A DNA stretch of 64,000 nucleotides from Branchinecta lynchi. Its lineage: Eukaryota > Arthropoda > Branchiopoda > Anostraca > Branchinectidae. A model generated the notes under the pieces. It made no database searches and was not told where the DNA came from. It saw nothing but the letters and a program-made list of their open reading frames with translations. Shown here piece by piece: positions 40,533 to 51,486 of this stretch. A program made the translations under genes and the position numbers. The DNA lies in assembly GCA_023053575.1 (NCBI GenBank), contig JAKZAP010000009.1, positions 12,753,869 through 12,817,868 on the forward strand, read 5' to 3'. Numbering within the stretch: position 1 is the stretch's first letter; every line of letters starts with the position of its first letter.

Positions 40533-41487
40533 GTTCGATGATTTTTTCGCTATCTTTCACTGTATACTGTAAAGCTAATTGCATTCAAAAAATTTGCCGA
40601 GCGAATCCGGTGACAGCCGGAAATAATTTGCTTCGCGTCATTTAATGTTCTGTCATCTGATGGCCTAGTGTAGATCTGTTACCTGCGCCATGGTATTGTC
40701 AATCAGCTCAGTTGTTAGTTGGAGGTTCCTTAACCGCATACAATGACGACTGTTTACTTACTTAAAGGAGTTGCATCGTAAGCTTTTTAGCAGTTGCAAC
40801 GTCTAGAATACCCCCACCCAAGACCCACGGTGAAGCACGACTCGATCCGACCGCCGGGTCATCTAGTGGTGCGGTTCGGAAACACCCGACATGGCGAGGT
40901 TGGGAACATAGTTAGACTATAGGCGATCTATTGGATTCGCTTTCCGAAACGCAAGGCGAAAATCCGCCGAGCGCAAGAACAAACGGAAAGTCGTTGCGGC
41001 TCAGTTGCACCTGTACAGCTTCTCGATGACTTGCCGAAATCACTTTCCACTCCAGAAGTGGATTGGCTTTCCAAGTGCTGCCGGAAACTAGCGGAGTGCC
41101 AGAATAGCTCTGGAAAGCGAAGCGAGTTTTAGCCGAAGTCACAAAAACAGCCGGCGCATAAGCTCTCGGAGCTTTCCAGACCGCCAGAATCGCCCTTATG
41201 GATCTATCAAATTTTTTTTTAGCAGGTATATGGAAAATGTGCAGAAAAATCAAACTAATTACTAGCATTATCGATTTCTTTTAGTATTTTCTTTTCTGCT
41301 TTTTCTTGTTAATTCAAGCAAGTCCGAAGAAGAAAGGATGCAAACTGGACAACAACAAACAAACGCCGTAAATGATACTAAATTCGTTATATTGATTTCT
41401 TGGAGATTCTGAAAATTAACTAAATAATATTCTGCTTCCGAGACCCAAAAATTGTCAAACTGGCCTATGATTTCCTCTCCCGACAGA
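40533..41487. other. SUPT7L intron 5, proximal part
   Basis: 40800-41200 is GC-rich with repeated AGCGGAGTG/CCGCCGAGCG-like words and one weak CTCF-like half match (GGTCATCTAGTGGTGCGG near 40856). No exon or mobile element was recognised. Confidence 0.35.
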
Positions 41488-41700
41488 CAGTAGAGATATG
41501 CTTATGTGAACGTTTGTTGACATTGGACTTTACGATTTGCATGCACTTGCTGTGTCTTAAGCTAACTATCCGTTAGCCAAAGTAGGTAATTAAGGGCATC
41601 TGAAAACAGCTGAATAGGTATTTTCGATCTTCATTGTACCGTTTAGCAAAACTGCACTGTTCACATAAAAGTAACTCTTCACATAAACCTACCTCTACTG
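41488..41700. mobile_element. MITE-4 copy (Tc1/mariner-type), inverted
   Basis: CAGTAGAGATATGCTTATGT at the left, ACCTACCTCTACTG at the right before TA. The interior is the reverse of 21617-21882 (TTTGTTGACATTGGACTTTA, GTAGGTAATTAAGGGCATCT). Confidence 0.75.
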
Positions 41701-42380
41701 TATTTAAACGTTCACGTGGTGATATACTTAGTTGTATGAATCCTCTTACTGGCCACTCGATCTTCTCGAAGGTTTAGTACCTCTTTTGACCTCCGGCAGG
41801 AGATCACTGAAGAATTTATGAGTAACTGCCAGCTTGCTTTGAAGAGTAAATTGTGTTAAAGTAATTTATGGCTAATAACTGCGTTCTTTGTCACGGGATT
41901 TCTCAGCGGTGGTCTCCGGTGATTCTTATAGGGCGTTTTTGCATCCACTGGTGACTGCTCACCAGTCTTATAACCCGTTTTTGAACTAACCTGTGTCCGG
42001 TTTTATCTCACCAGTGCGGACTAACCAGAACCTGTTCGGACGCCCGGCTTTACCGAGAAGTTAGCAAGTTTTCGTCAATTCGCTGGGTTTCTCGAGTAAT
42101 CAGAATTTAGGCCGTTTGTGCACTCACCGTTGACTACCCACCGTTGAACCAAAAAACAAGTTACAAGAGTTACCAAGTTACCAGACACCGGTGACAAAAG
42201 ACCAGAGACAGCCCGGAATGCAACGAACGCAGCTAATGCTGCCTACCGTTAGGATTAGAAGAAAACAAAGGTAAATCTGACCCATCAAAAGATAGTGGTG
42301 TCTCCCACCTTCTCCGCCGACATGAATCAGATTCTTTAAGAGTACCCTTTCACCGAGTAGCAGGGGGTCACTAGCCTTTT
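41701..42380. other. SUPT7L intron 5, unassigned
   Basis: It has several related words around CACCAGT/ACCGGTG (GTGACTGCTCACCAGTC, CTCACCGTTGACTACCCACC) suggesting decayed direct repeats. No family was identified. Confidence 0.3.
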
Positions 42381-43564
42381 ACCTTTGGGGGGTGGGGGGG
42401 GACGTCCGGTTTGTGCCGACGGACTAAAAAATGTGCCGACAAAACAAAAGATTTCCCGCCAGCACAGAATAGAACCGGGGTAAAACTAACTGTAATGCAT
42501 CAGTTGAGATTAGTCCTTTGATGTAATTTCGTATTTTAAGTTCACATATTTGGCTTTTGATTTTAGCCTTCACTAAAAAGCGAAGCTTCCAACGACTGCA
42601 CCAAGAACAAGTTAAACTAAGCGCCGTAGGCGAAATTTTTTAAATCTGCCTTTTTTTCCGGACAAATTTAGCTATACCTACCATACAAGTTCTAGCTTTT
42701 AACGTGTTTGAGCGAATTTCAGTCCTAAAACGCCAAGCTAAATGAAACACTGTTCTTCTAGATAAAGAATACTACAAAATGCGCAGGCGAAATTTTGTGT
42801 GAACTAACTGTAACAACGCATCAATTGAGGTTATTCCTTTGGTATAATTTCGTACTTTAAAATTCACATATTCGGCTTTTCATTTTAACTTTCGCTGGAA
42901 AGCGAAGCTTCCAACGACTGTACCAAGGCAAGTTAAACCAAGCGCCGCAGGCAACATTTTTATAGTCTGTTTTTTTTTGCGGAAAATTCAGCTGTAGTAC
43001 CATACAGTTTCCGGCTTTTAACGTGTTTCAAACCCCAAGAATTTCTATCCTAAAAGGAAAACTAAATGATACACCATTTTTCCAAATAGGGAATTCTACA
43101 AAATGCGCTTCAGGCGAAATTTTGTGTAAAATTTAGTGTAATGCATCAGTTGACATTGTTCCTTTGATGTAAATTCATATATTTCAAATCAAATCAAATC
43201 ATTTAATGTAAACCAGATACAGTCTCTCATAGGCATAGCCCAAATATGGTATCTTTTAGTCAAACAGTTAATACAAGAAAGATTTGTCAACGAGAAAAAC
43301 AAAAAGAATAGGATAAAACGCACAAGTTACGAATTGTTAAAAGTACGAACAAAACTCGGCACAAAGCTTCGACAATAACGCTGTGACCTGGAGTAAACCG
43401 GTGTCAGTTTTGGCTATTTAACTTCACATATTCGGCTTTTCGTTTCAGCGTTTGCCAAGAAGCGAAGCTTCCAACGACTGTACCCAGAACAAGTTGAACT
43501 AGGCAACGCCGGCGAATTTTTTTTTTAAATCTGTATTTTTTCCGGAAAAAGTTGCGACCGACAA
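42381..43564. repeat. R3 repeat: three ~300-bp units, one split by a LINE fragment
   Basis: Each unit contains TTCACATATTCGGCTTTT, AGCGAAGCTTCCAACGACTG, a GCGCCG(C/T)AGGCGAAATTTT box and ATGCATCAGTTGA. Units begin at about 42490, 42810 and 43130. The third is split by 43184-43424. The GCCGCAGGCGAAATTTT box also recurs inside the hAT-like element at 20009-22021. Confidence 0.55.
43184..43424 (-). mobile_element. LINE 3' fragment with (CAAAT)n tail inside R3
   Basis: CAAATCAAATCAAATCATTT opens a segment ending near GTCAGTTTTGGCTATTTAAC, after which the R3 unit continues (TTCACATATTCGG). It is a minus-oriented 3' end of an unidentified non-LTR element. Confidence 0.5.
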
Positions 43565-45747
43565 ATTATTATTATTTATTTGAATCCTTCAAAACTGAAG
43601 AGTAATGTATAAAAAGGAACAACAACATATCAGTCAAACTCACACACACTTACATCCTAATAAACAGCTGACCGTTAAAGACAAATTAGCCTACTAAATA
43701 TACAACGAAGTACACGGAAAAAAAACAAAAAAAAAACGAAGCTCAAAATAAACAAACTAAGCAGGGGACTTTTTTGTGAAAAAAGGAAAAAAGTTTTGAA
43801 GTTTTTTTGTTAAAGTTTTCAATTAATTTTTCCTTTGACCGACTTAAAATAACAATATCAACAGCATATGCCAAAAAGTGTATTAAAGAAGTCTTAAGCG
43901 ACCGAAGACAATCTGCCAAACATGCTTAAAAATATATGGTGATAAAATTCCACCTTGTCTAACGCCTTTTCCCACTGAAATTAAATTAGACAGAATTTTT
44001 GGGGAACGAATTGCCACTTGAACGTTCAGTCCATTGTACCAGGACCTTGAAGCACGCACAGAACACAAGGGATAGAAGAGCAGCCGCATGAGAAATATTG
44101 TCGAAAGCACCTTTTATGTCAATCAGAAGCGTATAAAGCGGTTGTCCGCTCACTCGCGCATCATTGATTAAAGTGGAAAAAGTAGCGTGCGCGTGATCGC
44201 AACCCATACCCCTTTTAAATTCAACCTGGTTTAACCCGACATCAAGGCCTTCAAATATATTTTTAAATACATTTCAAAAAATTTACTAGTAATACAACCC
44301 TTGGTTATTGGTCGATAAGAACCGCAAGATTTTAAATCCTTCTTTCCATTTTTTAGAATAGGTGAAATCAAACCAGTTTTAAAAGATGAAGGAACACGAC
44401 CTACCGATAAAATTAAATTAAAAAAAGCAAGAAGAATTAAAAGGAACGTTGGGGATACAAACTTGAGATGGTTTGAAAAAAGCCCATCATGGTCAGGCGA
44501 TAATTGGAACTTCAGTTTCTTTTGAGCCAAAAGTAAATCTTGATGTACAATTACGTGGTCAGAAGGAAAGTCACTTAATATAGAGTCTAGCTCAGCTACG
44601 TCAGAAGGAAAATCGTTAGAAGACGACAGGGTTGACTTAAAATGTGTTTCCCAATCAGCAACAGACGGGAAAGAATCAGGTGGTGGTTCACTTAGATGCT
44701 TAAACCTGCGTAGCGCTTTCCAAATTTTAAGCTTATCAAGATCAGCATCACAAGACGCCTCCTCCATAAGGCAGTTATTGTGTCGCCTAAGTTCGGCCGG
44801 AAAAATAGCCTTCTTCTCTTTCATCCACCGGAAGGAAAGTCCATCACGGGGTTTACCGAGTGCCTTCCATCTGACGTAAGCTTACTTAGCCTCATAATTA
44901 CTCTCCACCAGCGAAGAATTAAGCGACCAAAAAGGTTTTTCAGTCCCAACAACAACAGTTTTGGATTAAAAACCTTTTTTGCCGAAACCCTTAAACAATG
45001 AACTAGCTGAAAATATATACAATTTAACTCAAGCTCTATATTAGACGTAAGAGGAAATTCTGTAGGGATTTGAATTTTTGCCGCAATAAGATCAACTTCT
45101 CTTTGATAACCAAGCTTCAACGATTCATCCCAAACAATTCGGGAAAACTTAGCTTTTGCTGTTTTATGATTCTTTGAAATCTGGGGTACTGGAATACGTA
45201 GTGAAACAGAGAATGAAATAGGCATATGGTCCCTTATAGGAAAATCATCTACTACAAGCACGGTTGTTGGGAAATCGCGGTTACTTAGAACGTGGTCAAG
45301 ATTACTCGTGCTTCCCGACCAATGAGTGTACGTGAAATCTTGGGATTTAGATAATAATTTAAATCGTGGGAAACTTGAATTAAAAATAGTACTACGTTCG
45401 TCGTAATCCAATGGATTACAGTTTAGATCACCCAAGATAAAAAAAATTTAAGTGAATTAACGCGAGAAATGAGTAGATCAAGTCTGAAACAGCATGCATT
45501 AAAATCTTCAAGCGATATATCATCATTATAATTTGTGGGGAAATAACAGTTGATTAAAACACAGTCGTGGAAACTTACAGCAATGAAACAACAATCAGAC
45601 AATAAAACTGACGCACTCAGATGTTTAGGGATAAAAGTTGAAATACCACCCGATGGACGACCACCGGTTGGTCTAGCCGGGACCGAAAGAACGTCATGAG
45701 AATTACTTATAGAATTTAACAGTGGGAGTGAATGATCAAGCAGGTGT
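43565..45747 (-). pseudogene. LINE-B second copy, 5'-truncated with internal deletion
   Basis: Closely matches LINE-B ORF2 and 3' end in reverse orientation. The (AAT)n tail is at 43565-43580. RT (LLIDIKGAFDNIS, VRQGGILSPYIF) is at 44200-43900 and endonuclease (GDLNCNPLDYDERST, GSTSNLDH) at 45435-45200. The C-terminal third of ORF2 is deleted near 43810, and the 5' end is lost at about 45747 (within the codons for LLDHSLP). Frames are split near 44170, 44230 and 44820, and an extra EASCD segment appears near 44750. The nucleotide match elsewhere is close, so the two copies share a recent source. Confidence 0.85.
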
Positions 45748-46655
45748 TTGCAATGTTTGCAGAATTTGATTTCTTACGTATAAAAGACCCGGTGTGCGGA
45801 CAAGAATACCGACGCCCGACAAAAGCATTCAGAATTCGATTTCGTGTTTTGCCCAACAAGATTGTAAGGAACTTTATTTTTTACGCGTAAATAGAAGCCG
45901 ATGTACCGACGAGACTTGAACTTTTGGCATGCGCCCGATAAAAAGTTACAGAATTTTATTTTTTTTGTGTGTGTAAAAAGAACCCGATGTGCCGACGAGA
46001 ATACCGACGCCCGACAAAACCATCGAGCATTTGATTTGTTCTGTGTTTTGCTCGACTAGACTGTACAGAACTTGATACATACGTGTAAAAATAACCCCTT
46101 GTGCCAATGAAACTTAAACTTCCTGGATGCGCCCGACAAAGTTTGCAAAATTTGATTTCTTACATGTAAGTAGAACCCGATGTGCCGACGAGTCGACCGA
46201 CGCCCGACAAAAGCATAAAAAAACTATTTCTTCTGGATTTCTTATGTATAAAAAGAACCCTATATGTGCTGACGAACCGAGGCACGACAAAAGCATGCAG
46301 AATTCGATTTCTCCAGTGCTTTGCCTGACAACTGTTCGAAGGATTTCATTTCTTGCGTATAAAAAGAACCCGATGTGCCGACGAGTCGACCGAGGCCTGA
46401 CAAAAACTTAATTTTTTATATTTCTTCTGGATTCCTTCTGTATAAAAATAACCCGATATGCCGACGAGGATACCGAGGCACGACAAAAGCATGCAGAATT
46501 CGATTTCTTCAGTATTTTGCCCGACAAACGTTTGCAGGATTTTATTTCTTGCATATAGAAAACCCGATGTGCCGACGAATCGACCGATGCCTGATAAAAA
46601 GCATACACAATTTTATTTTTTCTGTGTTTGCCGGCGCTTCGCGCCGACAAACAAG
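45748..46655. repeat. degenerate ~115-bp tandem repeat
   Basis: Repeating words are CCGATGTGCCGACGA, CGACGCCCGACAAAAGCAT, AGAATTCGATTTC and GTATAAAAAGAACCCGA, in about eight loosely kept units with a visible two-unit higher-order pattern. Frames through it (for example 46127-46411) repeat a KKNP(M/I)C(A/R)(D/R)-like theme but shift between units. I treat it as a decayed satellite. Confidence 0.6.
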
Positions 46656-46705
46656 TGAACTTTCGCCGGGCTTCACCCGACGAAAGTACTTTCTCAGGAC
46701 CTTTG
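46656..46705. repeat. two adjacent short hairpins at the satellite edge
   Basis: CGGCGCTTCGCGCCG (perfect 6-bp stem) and CTTTCGCCGGGCTTCACCC plus GACGAAAG (interrupted 10-bp stem) lie 15 nt apart. A similar hairpin pair opens the R4 region at about 60985. Confidence 0.55.
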
Positions 46706-48033
46706 GGGGTTTTTTGGGGGTTTGAGCATCAGCCATCAAGTCAGTCTGGCAATTTGACCCTCATTAGTGCCAAGAACTATGTTGAGGCACTCGGGAGAGC
46801 ATTGGCGGAGTAAATAAAGTTATCGTTCATAATAGTTGTTTTTTATCTGAGTTCTCGGTCCTCGCTTCTCAGTACTCTATATGACCAAGCCCAAAACACG
46901 CCAGCGATCCTCAGGAAGAATGAAAAAACGTCTCACTAACGACTCAAAATTAACAATTCAAATCCTGTGTCAACAAATCATGGCGATCGTTGGGGACATA
47001 TGTGGTGCCGCTTCCGGTCTTCCGCTAGGTACACGGCGATTCTGCATCGGCAACGAGAGTTAGTCATCGAAAGCCGTTTTGCTCATGTCGCTTCTCCATT
47101 CTCGCTTTTGACAAAAACACTAATTTAGCCACGCGTACCTGCTTATACGGGTTGACCGGTTGAGCATCCGCCCTTTCTTGGCCAGTCATAAAGGAGGACG
47201 GAGAAGGAGAATCGAGAATCAACTACCGAGGAAGTTTCTCGATTCTGCAAGATCGCGAAGCTTTCCCCGTTCTTGATTCTGACAAAACCGCGAAAAAAGA
47301 AGAAATGGCTTCATCTCAGTAGTGATAAAACGTCAAATATGAGAATCGATACCAAAAACACAACTAATGTGACGCCGTGCGAGTCGGAAACCAACGATGT
47401 TCTGATCCCTTTGACTACCACCTACCCCTGTCGATTACCAAGAGTGATAAGATTCATATCAGATAAACTAAGCAACCAACTAATTCGACGAAAGGGAGGG
47501 CCTTTGAGGGTCCGAAGCAATTCAACTGGAATTCTGAAAAGACCAACGTCCGGTATCCTCTTAAAGGACCCCTCGCACTATTTACGCTTCAACTTACAGT
47601 ATCTTAAAGTATTTGAATACTTTAAAACTGGGCAATGGTTTCAGCAAATAACCCACAGTTTTGGCTGTTTTAAGCCTCTTCCGAAACCCGTTGACTTATA
47701 GCGAAACCAGGGAAATATTTACATAACCGGCTTTCTGATGGAACAGCTTCTCGCAGACAACCGTCTACAACGTGATACACATCGAAGGTAACAAGACACG
47801 ACAAGTGAGAAAATCAGCGTGATTTTGTTAGACGGTTAGAATGTACCGTACGAAATTGGGGTTTCCGGCTTTAAAATATTTGGAGTAAATATGGAATTAG
47901 GTTGCGTTAGTATTGTAGGTAAGACGGGTCCATTTTCCTTGGATTTAGAAGTCAAAGCCACGTTCGCCACACAAGTAAAAATTAGAGTCGAATCTTAAGG
48001 TCGCATAGATTTTGATAAAGGTATTCATTTCAG
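46706..48033. other. SUPT7L intron 5, distal part
   Basis: 46760-46830 has a short frame (LISAKNYVEALGRALAE then TAA and AATAAAG) that looks like a gene 3' end but has no upstream context. The frame 47273-47701 is described separately. The remainder is unremarkable up to the acceptor at 48023-48033. Confidence 0.3.
47273..47701 (+). CDS. 142-codon frame of unknown nature
   Basis: Opens MILTKPRKKKKWLHLSSDKT and ends FGCFKPLPKPVDL. It has no recognisable domain. Composition is basic and plausible for protein (LPRVIRFISDKLSNQLIRRK). About 190 bases on, a 36-codon frame (MELGCVSIVGKTGPFSLDLE) also looks protein-like. Both lie in the last SUPT7L intron on the same strand without splice sites in phase. 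They could be relics of an inserted gene or mobile element. It may equally be chance. Confidence 0.2.
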   Translation: MILTKPRKKKKWLHLSSDKTSNMRIDTKNTTNVTPCESETNDVLIPLTTTYPCRLPRVIRFISDKLSNQLIRRKGGPLRVRSNSTGILKRPTSGILLKDPSHYLRFNLQYLKVFEYFKTGQWFQQITHSFGCFKPLPKPVDL

Positions 48034-48193
48034 TGAGGACCCATTCAAAATCGGAACCACCTTCAGTTTGAACGATGAAGCGAGCAATGAGTCGGCGCCT
48101 CAGTTGCGACTGGGAGATGCAGCTATCCCAGGACTGGAGCAGGGCCTTCGGATGCTCCAGAGTCTCGAGGAAGGAATGGACCTGGAGTTCTAA
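48034..48193 (+). CDS. SUPT7L: SUPT7L terminal exon and stop
   Basis: One base completes the Ser codon from exon 5. Then EDPFKIGTTFSLNDEASNES, APQLRLGDAAIPGLEQGLRM, LQSLEEGMDLEF, and TAA at 48191-48193. The acceptor is TTCATTTCAG (48024-48033). The acidic composition and TFSL/EA pattern parallel the human segment DITFPVSEELEADLASGDQS downstream of the conserved block. The protein would then be about 275 residues, shorter than the vertebrate 414, lacking the Ser-rich tail. The phase match across a 7.5 kb intron supports the call. Confidence 0.72.
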
Positions 48194-48504
48194 GGTTAGT
48201 CTCTTAAAACAATAATGCGCGAGAAGTGCATTGGCCCCTAATGGTCTTAAAAATCAGTGCAATTGACGTTACTCTGTGCTAGCCAGATGTTTATAGATAA
48301 TGATATAGTCGTTTAATATTATGAGGCGGAAAGCGCTGGTTAATTTTGTAACGCGCCTTGATCGGACTCGAAACCCACTCCTGCAGGCTATTCACCAGGA
48401 CGAGGATTGTCGTTCCGGGCAGTTTTATCGTCTGTACCGCAGACTATGCTACTGCCCTGAACTGCCAGATAGTTAATGTGTATATAGGCTATATGGTCCA
48501 GTTT
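48194..48504. other. SUPT7L 3' flank
   Basis: Presumed 3' UTR and flank. No AATAAA was seen in the first 200 bases. Nothing else. Confidence 0.35.
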
Positions 48505-50953
48505 TTATGGCACTTGAGCTTACTCAAGTGCCATATAGCGATTGTAATTTCTGTCCGTCAGTCGGTCTGTCGGTCCCGGTTTTGCTAGTTCGGGCACTTC
48601 CAGATAAGCTAGGACGATGAAACTTGGCAGGCATATCAGGAACTGGACCGGATTAAATTAGAAATGGTCGATTCCCCGATCCGACCATCTGGAGGGGAAT
48701 GGAGGGAGGGGGAATCCGGAAAAAATAGGAAAAATGAGATATTTTTAGCTTACGAACGGGTGATCGGATCTTAATGAAACTTGATATGTGGAAGGACTTC
48801 GTGTCTCAGACCCTCCATTTTAAATCCAGGCCGGATCCGGTGACATTGGGGGGAGTTGGAGGGGGAAACCGGAAATCTTGAAAAACACTTAGAGTGGAGG
48901 GATCCGGATGAAACTTGGTGGAAAGTACAAGCACAAGTCCTAGATACATGGCTGATATAACCGGAACGGATCCGCTCACTTTGGGGGAGTTGGGGGGGGA
49001 GAAGTCCGAATTTGTAGTGATCCCGCGAGTTCCGCGCTTCCTGATGTGCTGGGATGATTTAAATTGACAGGCATGTCTGGGACCCGACCAGATAAGATAA
49101 GATAGATAAGATAAGATTTAATTGCACAAAAAAGCCAAAAGGCCATGGCAACAATATAAACAAAAAAAAGAACAAAGATCTATACCGTAACCTACTTACT
49201 CTAGGCATAATTTTCGGTGTTGAAAAGCGACCCTGAGGAATCTTGCCAGCCTCCTCACATCACCGAATTCGACCATCTGGAGGGGGGGGGGGGGGGGTGG
49301 AGGGAGGGTGAAGCCAAAATTTAGGTATTTTTAGCTTGCGAACGGGTGATCGGATCTTGATGAAAGTTGACATTTAGGATGACCTCGTGTCTCAGACATC
49401 TCACTTTAAATCCGGGCCGGATCCGATGACACTGGGGGGAGTTGGAGGAGGGAACCGGAAATTTTGAGAAACGCTTAGAGTGGAGGGATCTGGATGAAAC
49501 TTGGTGGAAAAAACAAGCACAAGTCCTAGACACGTCATTGGCATAACCGGACTGGATCAGGGCACTGTGGGGGAGTTGGGGTCGGGGTCCGGATTTCTAG
49601 CGATCCCGCGAGTTCGCCATACTTCCTGATGTCCTAGGGCGATGAAACTTGGCAGGTATGTCAGGGATCCGAACATATTGACTTGAGAACAGCCGTTTCC
49701 CCGACCCGACCATCGTGGGGGGAGTGGGTGGATGGGGAGTCCGGAATCTAGTGGCGTGAATAACTTTTGAACGGGTGATCGGATTTGAATGAAACTTGTC
49801 TCGTGAGCTATCGCCTCGGACGTTCAGTGTCACGTCCGGGTCGGGTCCGATACCTGTGGGGATGGAGGGGGGGGGGAACTCAAGAAACTCTAAAAGCAGA
49901 GGGATTGGGACGAAACTTAATGGATGGAACAAGCATTATGCCTAGATGGAATTGAAGGAGCCAGATGGTTTCGGGGCTCTGTGGGCGGAGTTGGAGGGGT
50001 TTCCTGCAATTCCGGTAGTCGTGAGTTAGAACAGTTCCAAATGTAAAACGACAACGAAACTTTGCAGGCATATTAGCGACCCGAATTATCTTGACTTAAG
50101 AACCTGACACAACATACCCCCGGAAACTTCCGTTCCTAGATCCGAGCATTTTTTGGGGAGCAAGAGAAGAGAAATATGGAAATTGACTTCTATAAATTGC
50201 AAACGAGTGGTCTGGTTCGAGTGAAACTTTATGGGTGATACGAATCGATGGCCTCGACATGTAAAACATGCGTTTGAACCATATGTGACCACGATTAGGG
50301 GAATTGGGGGTGGGGGGACTTTTGACATGCACAAAAACCAAACGGATGGACCGAATGAGATGCAAATTCGACAGTGCCGAGTTTATGCGGCCTAGATTTG
50401 TTATTTGGCGTCCGGGCCGAATTCCGCCAAGGTAGGGGGGGAGGGTACTGGAAACTTGCAGATAGGCTAAGCTCCAATTTCAGTAAAACTTGATGGACAG
50501 GAACAGGGAATTAAGAGATTGGGCCCGAACCGGCTCCGACAGCGTTGGTGGGAGAGGGGGGGGGGGGGGGGGGTACCGGAACTTTCCAAAAATGCTCAGA
50601 TTCGAGTGAAACTTGATAGATGGTATAAAAGAAGATGCTTTAGGTGGTCGATTTTTTATATTCCGAACCAGATTCGGCCACTGTAGGTCGAGATAGAGTG
50701 GGTACCGGAAATCGTGTAGCACGTCTAGGGATCAAACAAATGGATTTATTGGAATGAAAGTTTGAACAGTCATGTGCATTTGCTACAGACAATCGAGACG
50801 ATGCCGGAACTGCTCAGAAATGAGTGAAACTAAATATCCTATTTCTATTTCCGAACCGCATTTTTGGATGGCGGGTGTATTTTGTGACGTTCTCATCTAC
50901 TTTCTTGTACAGCCTACTCGTACAAGTGCCATATGAGCTCGTAGCTCTTGTTT
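48505..50953 (+). mobile_element. R2 (Helentron/HINE-like) element, full-length copy
   Basis: Begins with the hairpin TATGGCACTTGAGC and CTCAAGTGCCATA (about 48509-48537) after a T run, and ends CAAGTGCCATATGAGCTCGT then AGCTCTTGTTTA (about 50926-50955). Inside are some eight blocks of 130-280 bp, each with a (C/G)GATGAAACTTGG-type box, GAACGGGTGATCGGATCTTG-type box and G-rich spacer (GGGGGGAGTTGGAGG). The last 1 kb is more diverged. A LINE fragment is inserted at 49085-49268. Minus-strand Pro-rich frames (for example 49932-49597) follow the G runs and shift between blocks. Confidence 0.65.
49085..49268 (-). mobile_element. LINE 3' fragment with (GATAA)n tail inside R2
   Basis: CCCGACCAGATAAGATAAGA then TAGATAAGATAAGATTTAAT, followed by GCCAAAAGGCCATGGCAACA, resembles the LINE-A 3' end (GAGGGCCATGGCAAAAATT near 5540). 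The R2 sequence resumes at TTCGACCATCTGGAGGGG. Confidence 0.55.
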
Positions 50954-51002
50954 ATTTATGTGACGTATAATGTCATGAATTAAAATATACTGATTGATTG
51001 AT

Positions 51003-51105
51003 TGATAATACATAGATGGCATATAACACAAGGGACTTGTACCGTGACCAGGAAACACAATGACAAGTCCCTTGTGTAAAGTGCCATCTATGTATTATTA
51101 TTAAT
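51003..51105. repeat. long inverted repeat (snap-back)
   Basis: AATACATAGATGGCA and ACACAAGGGACTTGT on the left answer ACAAGTCCCTTGTGT and TGCCATCTATGTATT on the right, about 32 bp per arm with a short mismatch and a roughly 22-nt loop. A (GATT)n run precedes it (50984-51000). Confidence 0.75.
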
Positions 51106-51220
51106 TCGTGACATGGGGATGTGAACTGGTTAGATGAATTTGCCTTCGGGCGGGATCACTGTTCCTATGGCCGGCTTCTACCAGAATATTGTAGTGGTTT
51201 GCGAACTCTGTTCACAAGGC

Positions 51221-51300
51221 CCGTCGGTAGCTCAAATGGTAAGAGCGCCTGCCTTGTAGCAGAGGGTCCTGGATTCAAATCCCGGCGGAGGAGCATTTTT
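51221..51300 (+). tRNA. degenerate tRNA-Thr(TGT)-like sequence
   Basis: An A-box-like TAGCTCAAATGG and a B-box-like GGATTCAAATCC are spaced as in tRNA genes, with CTTGTA in the anticodon position (TGT, Thr). CCGTCGG and CCGGCGG pair as an acceptor stem, but then no full T stem is left, and the anticodon loop has six bases. A T5 run follows. It is more likely a tRNA relic or the Pol III promoter head of a SINE than a working tRNA. Confidence 0.5.
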
Positions 51301-51486
51301 GTCTTTCAATTCACTACTTATAAACAGTGTAGTAGTTGTGGCTCACCACTATTTGGGATACAAGCAGAGTGACTGTCGAGTCCAATAAAGCCTGGACAAA
51401 TTATCTCGTAACGAGACGAGAATGAGAACATCAACAAAATGTTCTCGAGACGTCCCAGTGTCCGAACAGTATGTTTTCTGTTTTGT

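Noticed and set aside
46127..46411. 94-codon frame with repeated KKNP(I/M)C(A/R) words
   Set aside because: It lies wholly in a degenerate tandem repeat. The frame is not kept across units.
46760..46830. Gene-like 3' end (AKNYVEALGRALAE, stop, AATAAAG)
   Set aside because: Too short, no upstream exon or acceptor in phase, and inside a SUPT7L intron. Kept only as a remark.
49597..50722. Series of overlapping minus-strand frames with PPPP and KFHPD-like words
   Set aside because: The same words recur in every R2 block in different frames. They are repeat shadows, not genes.
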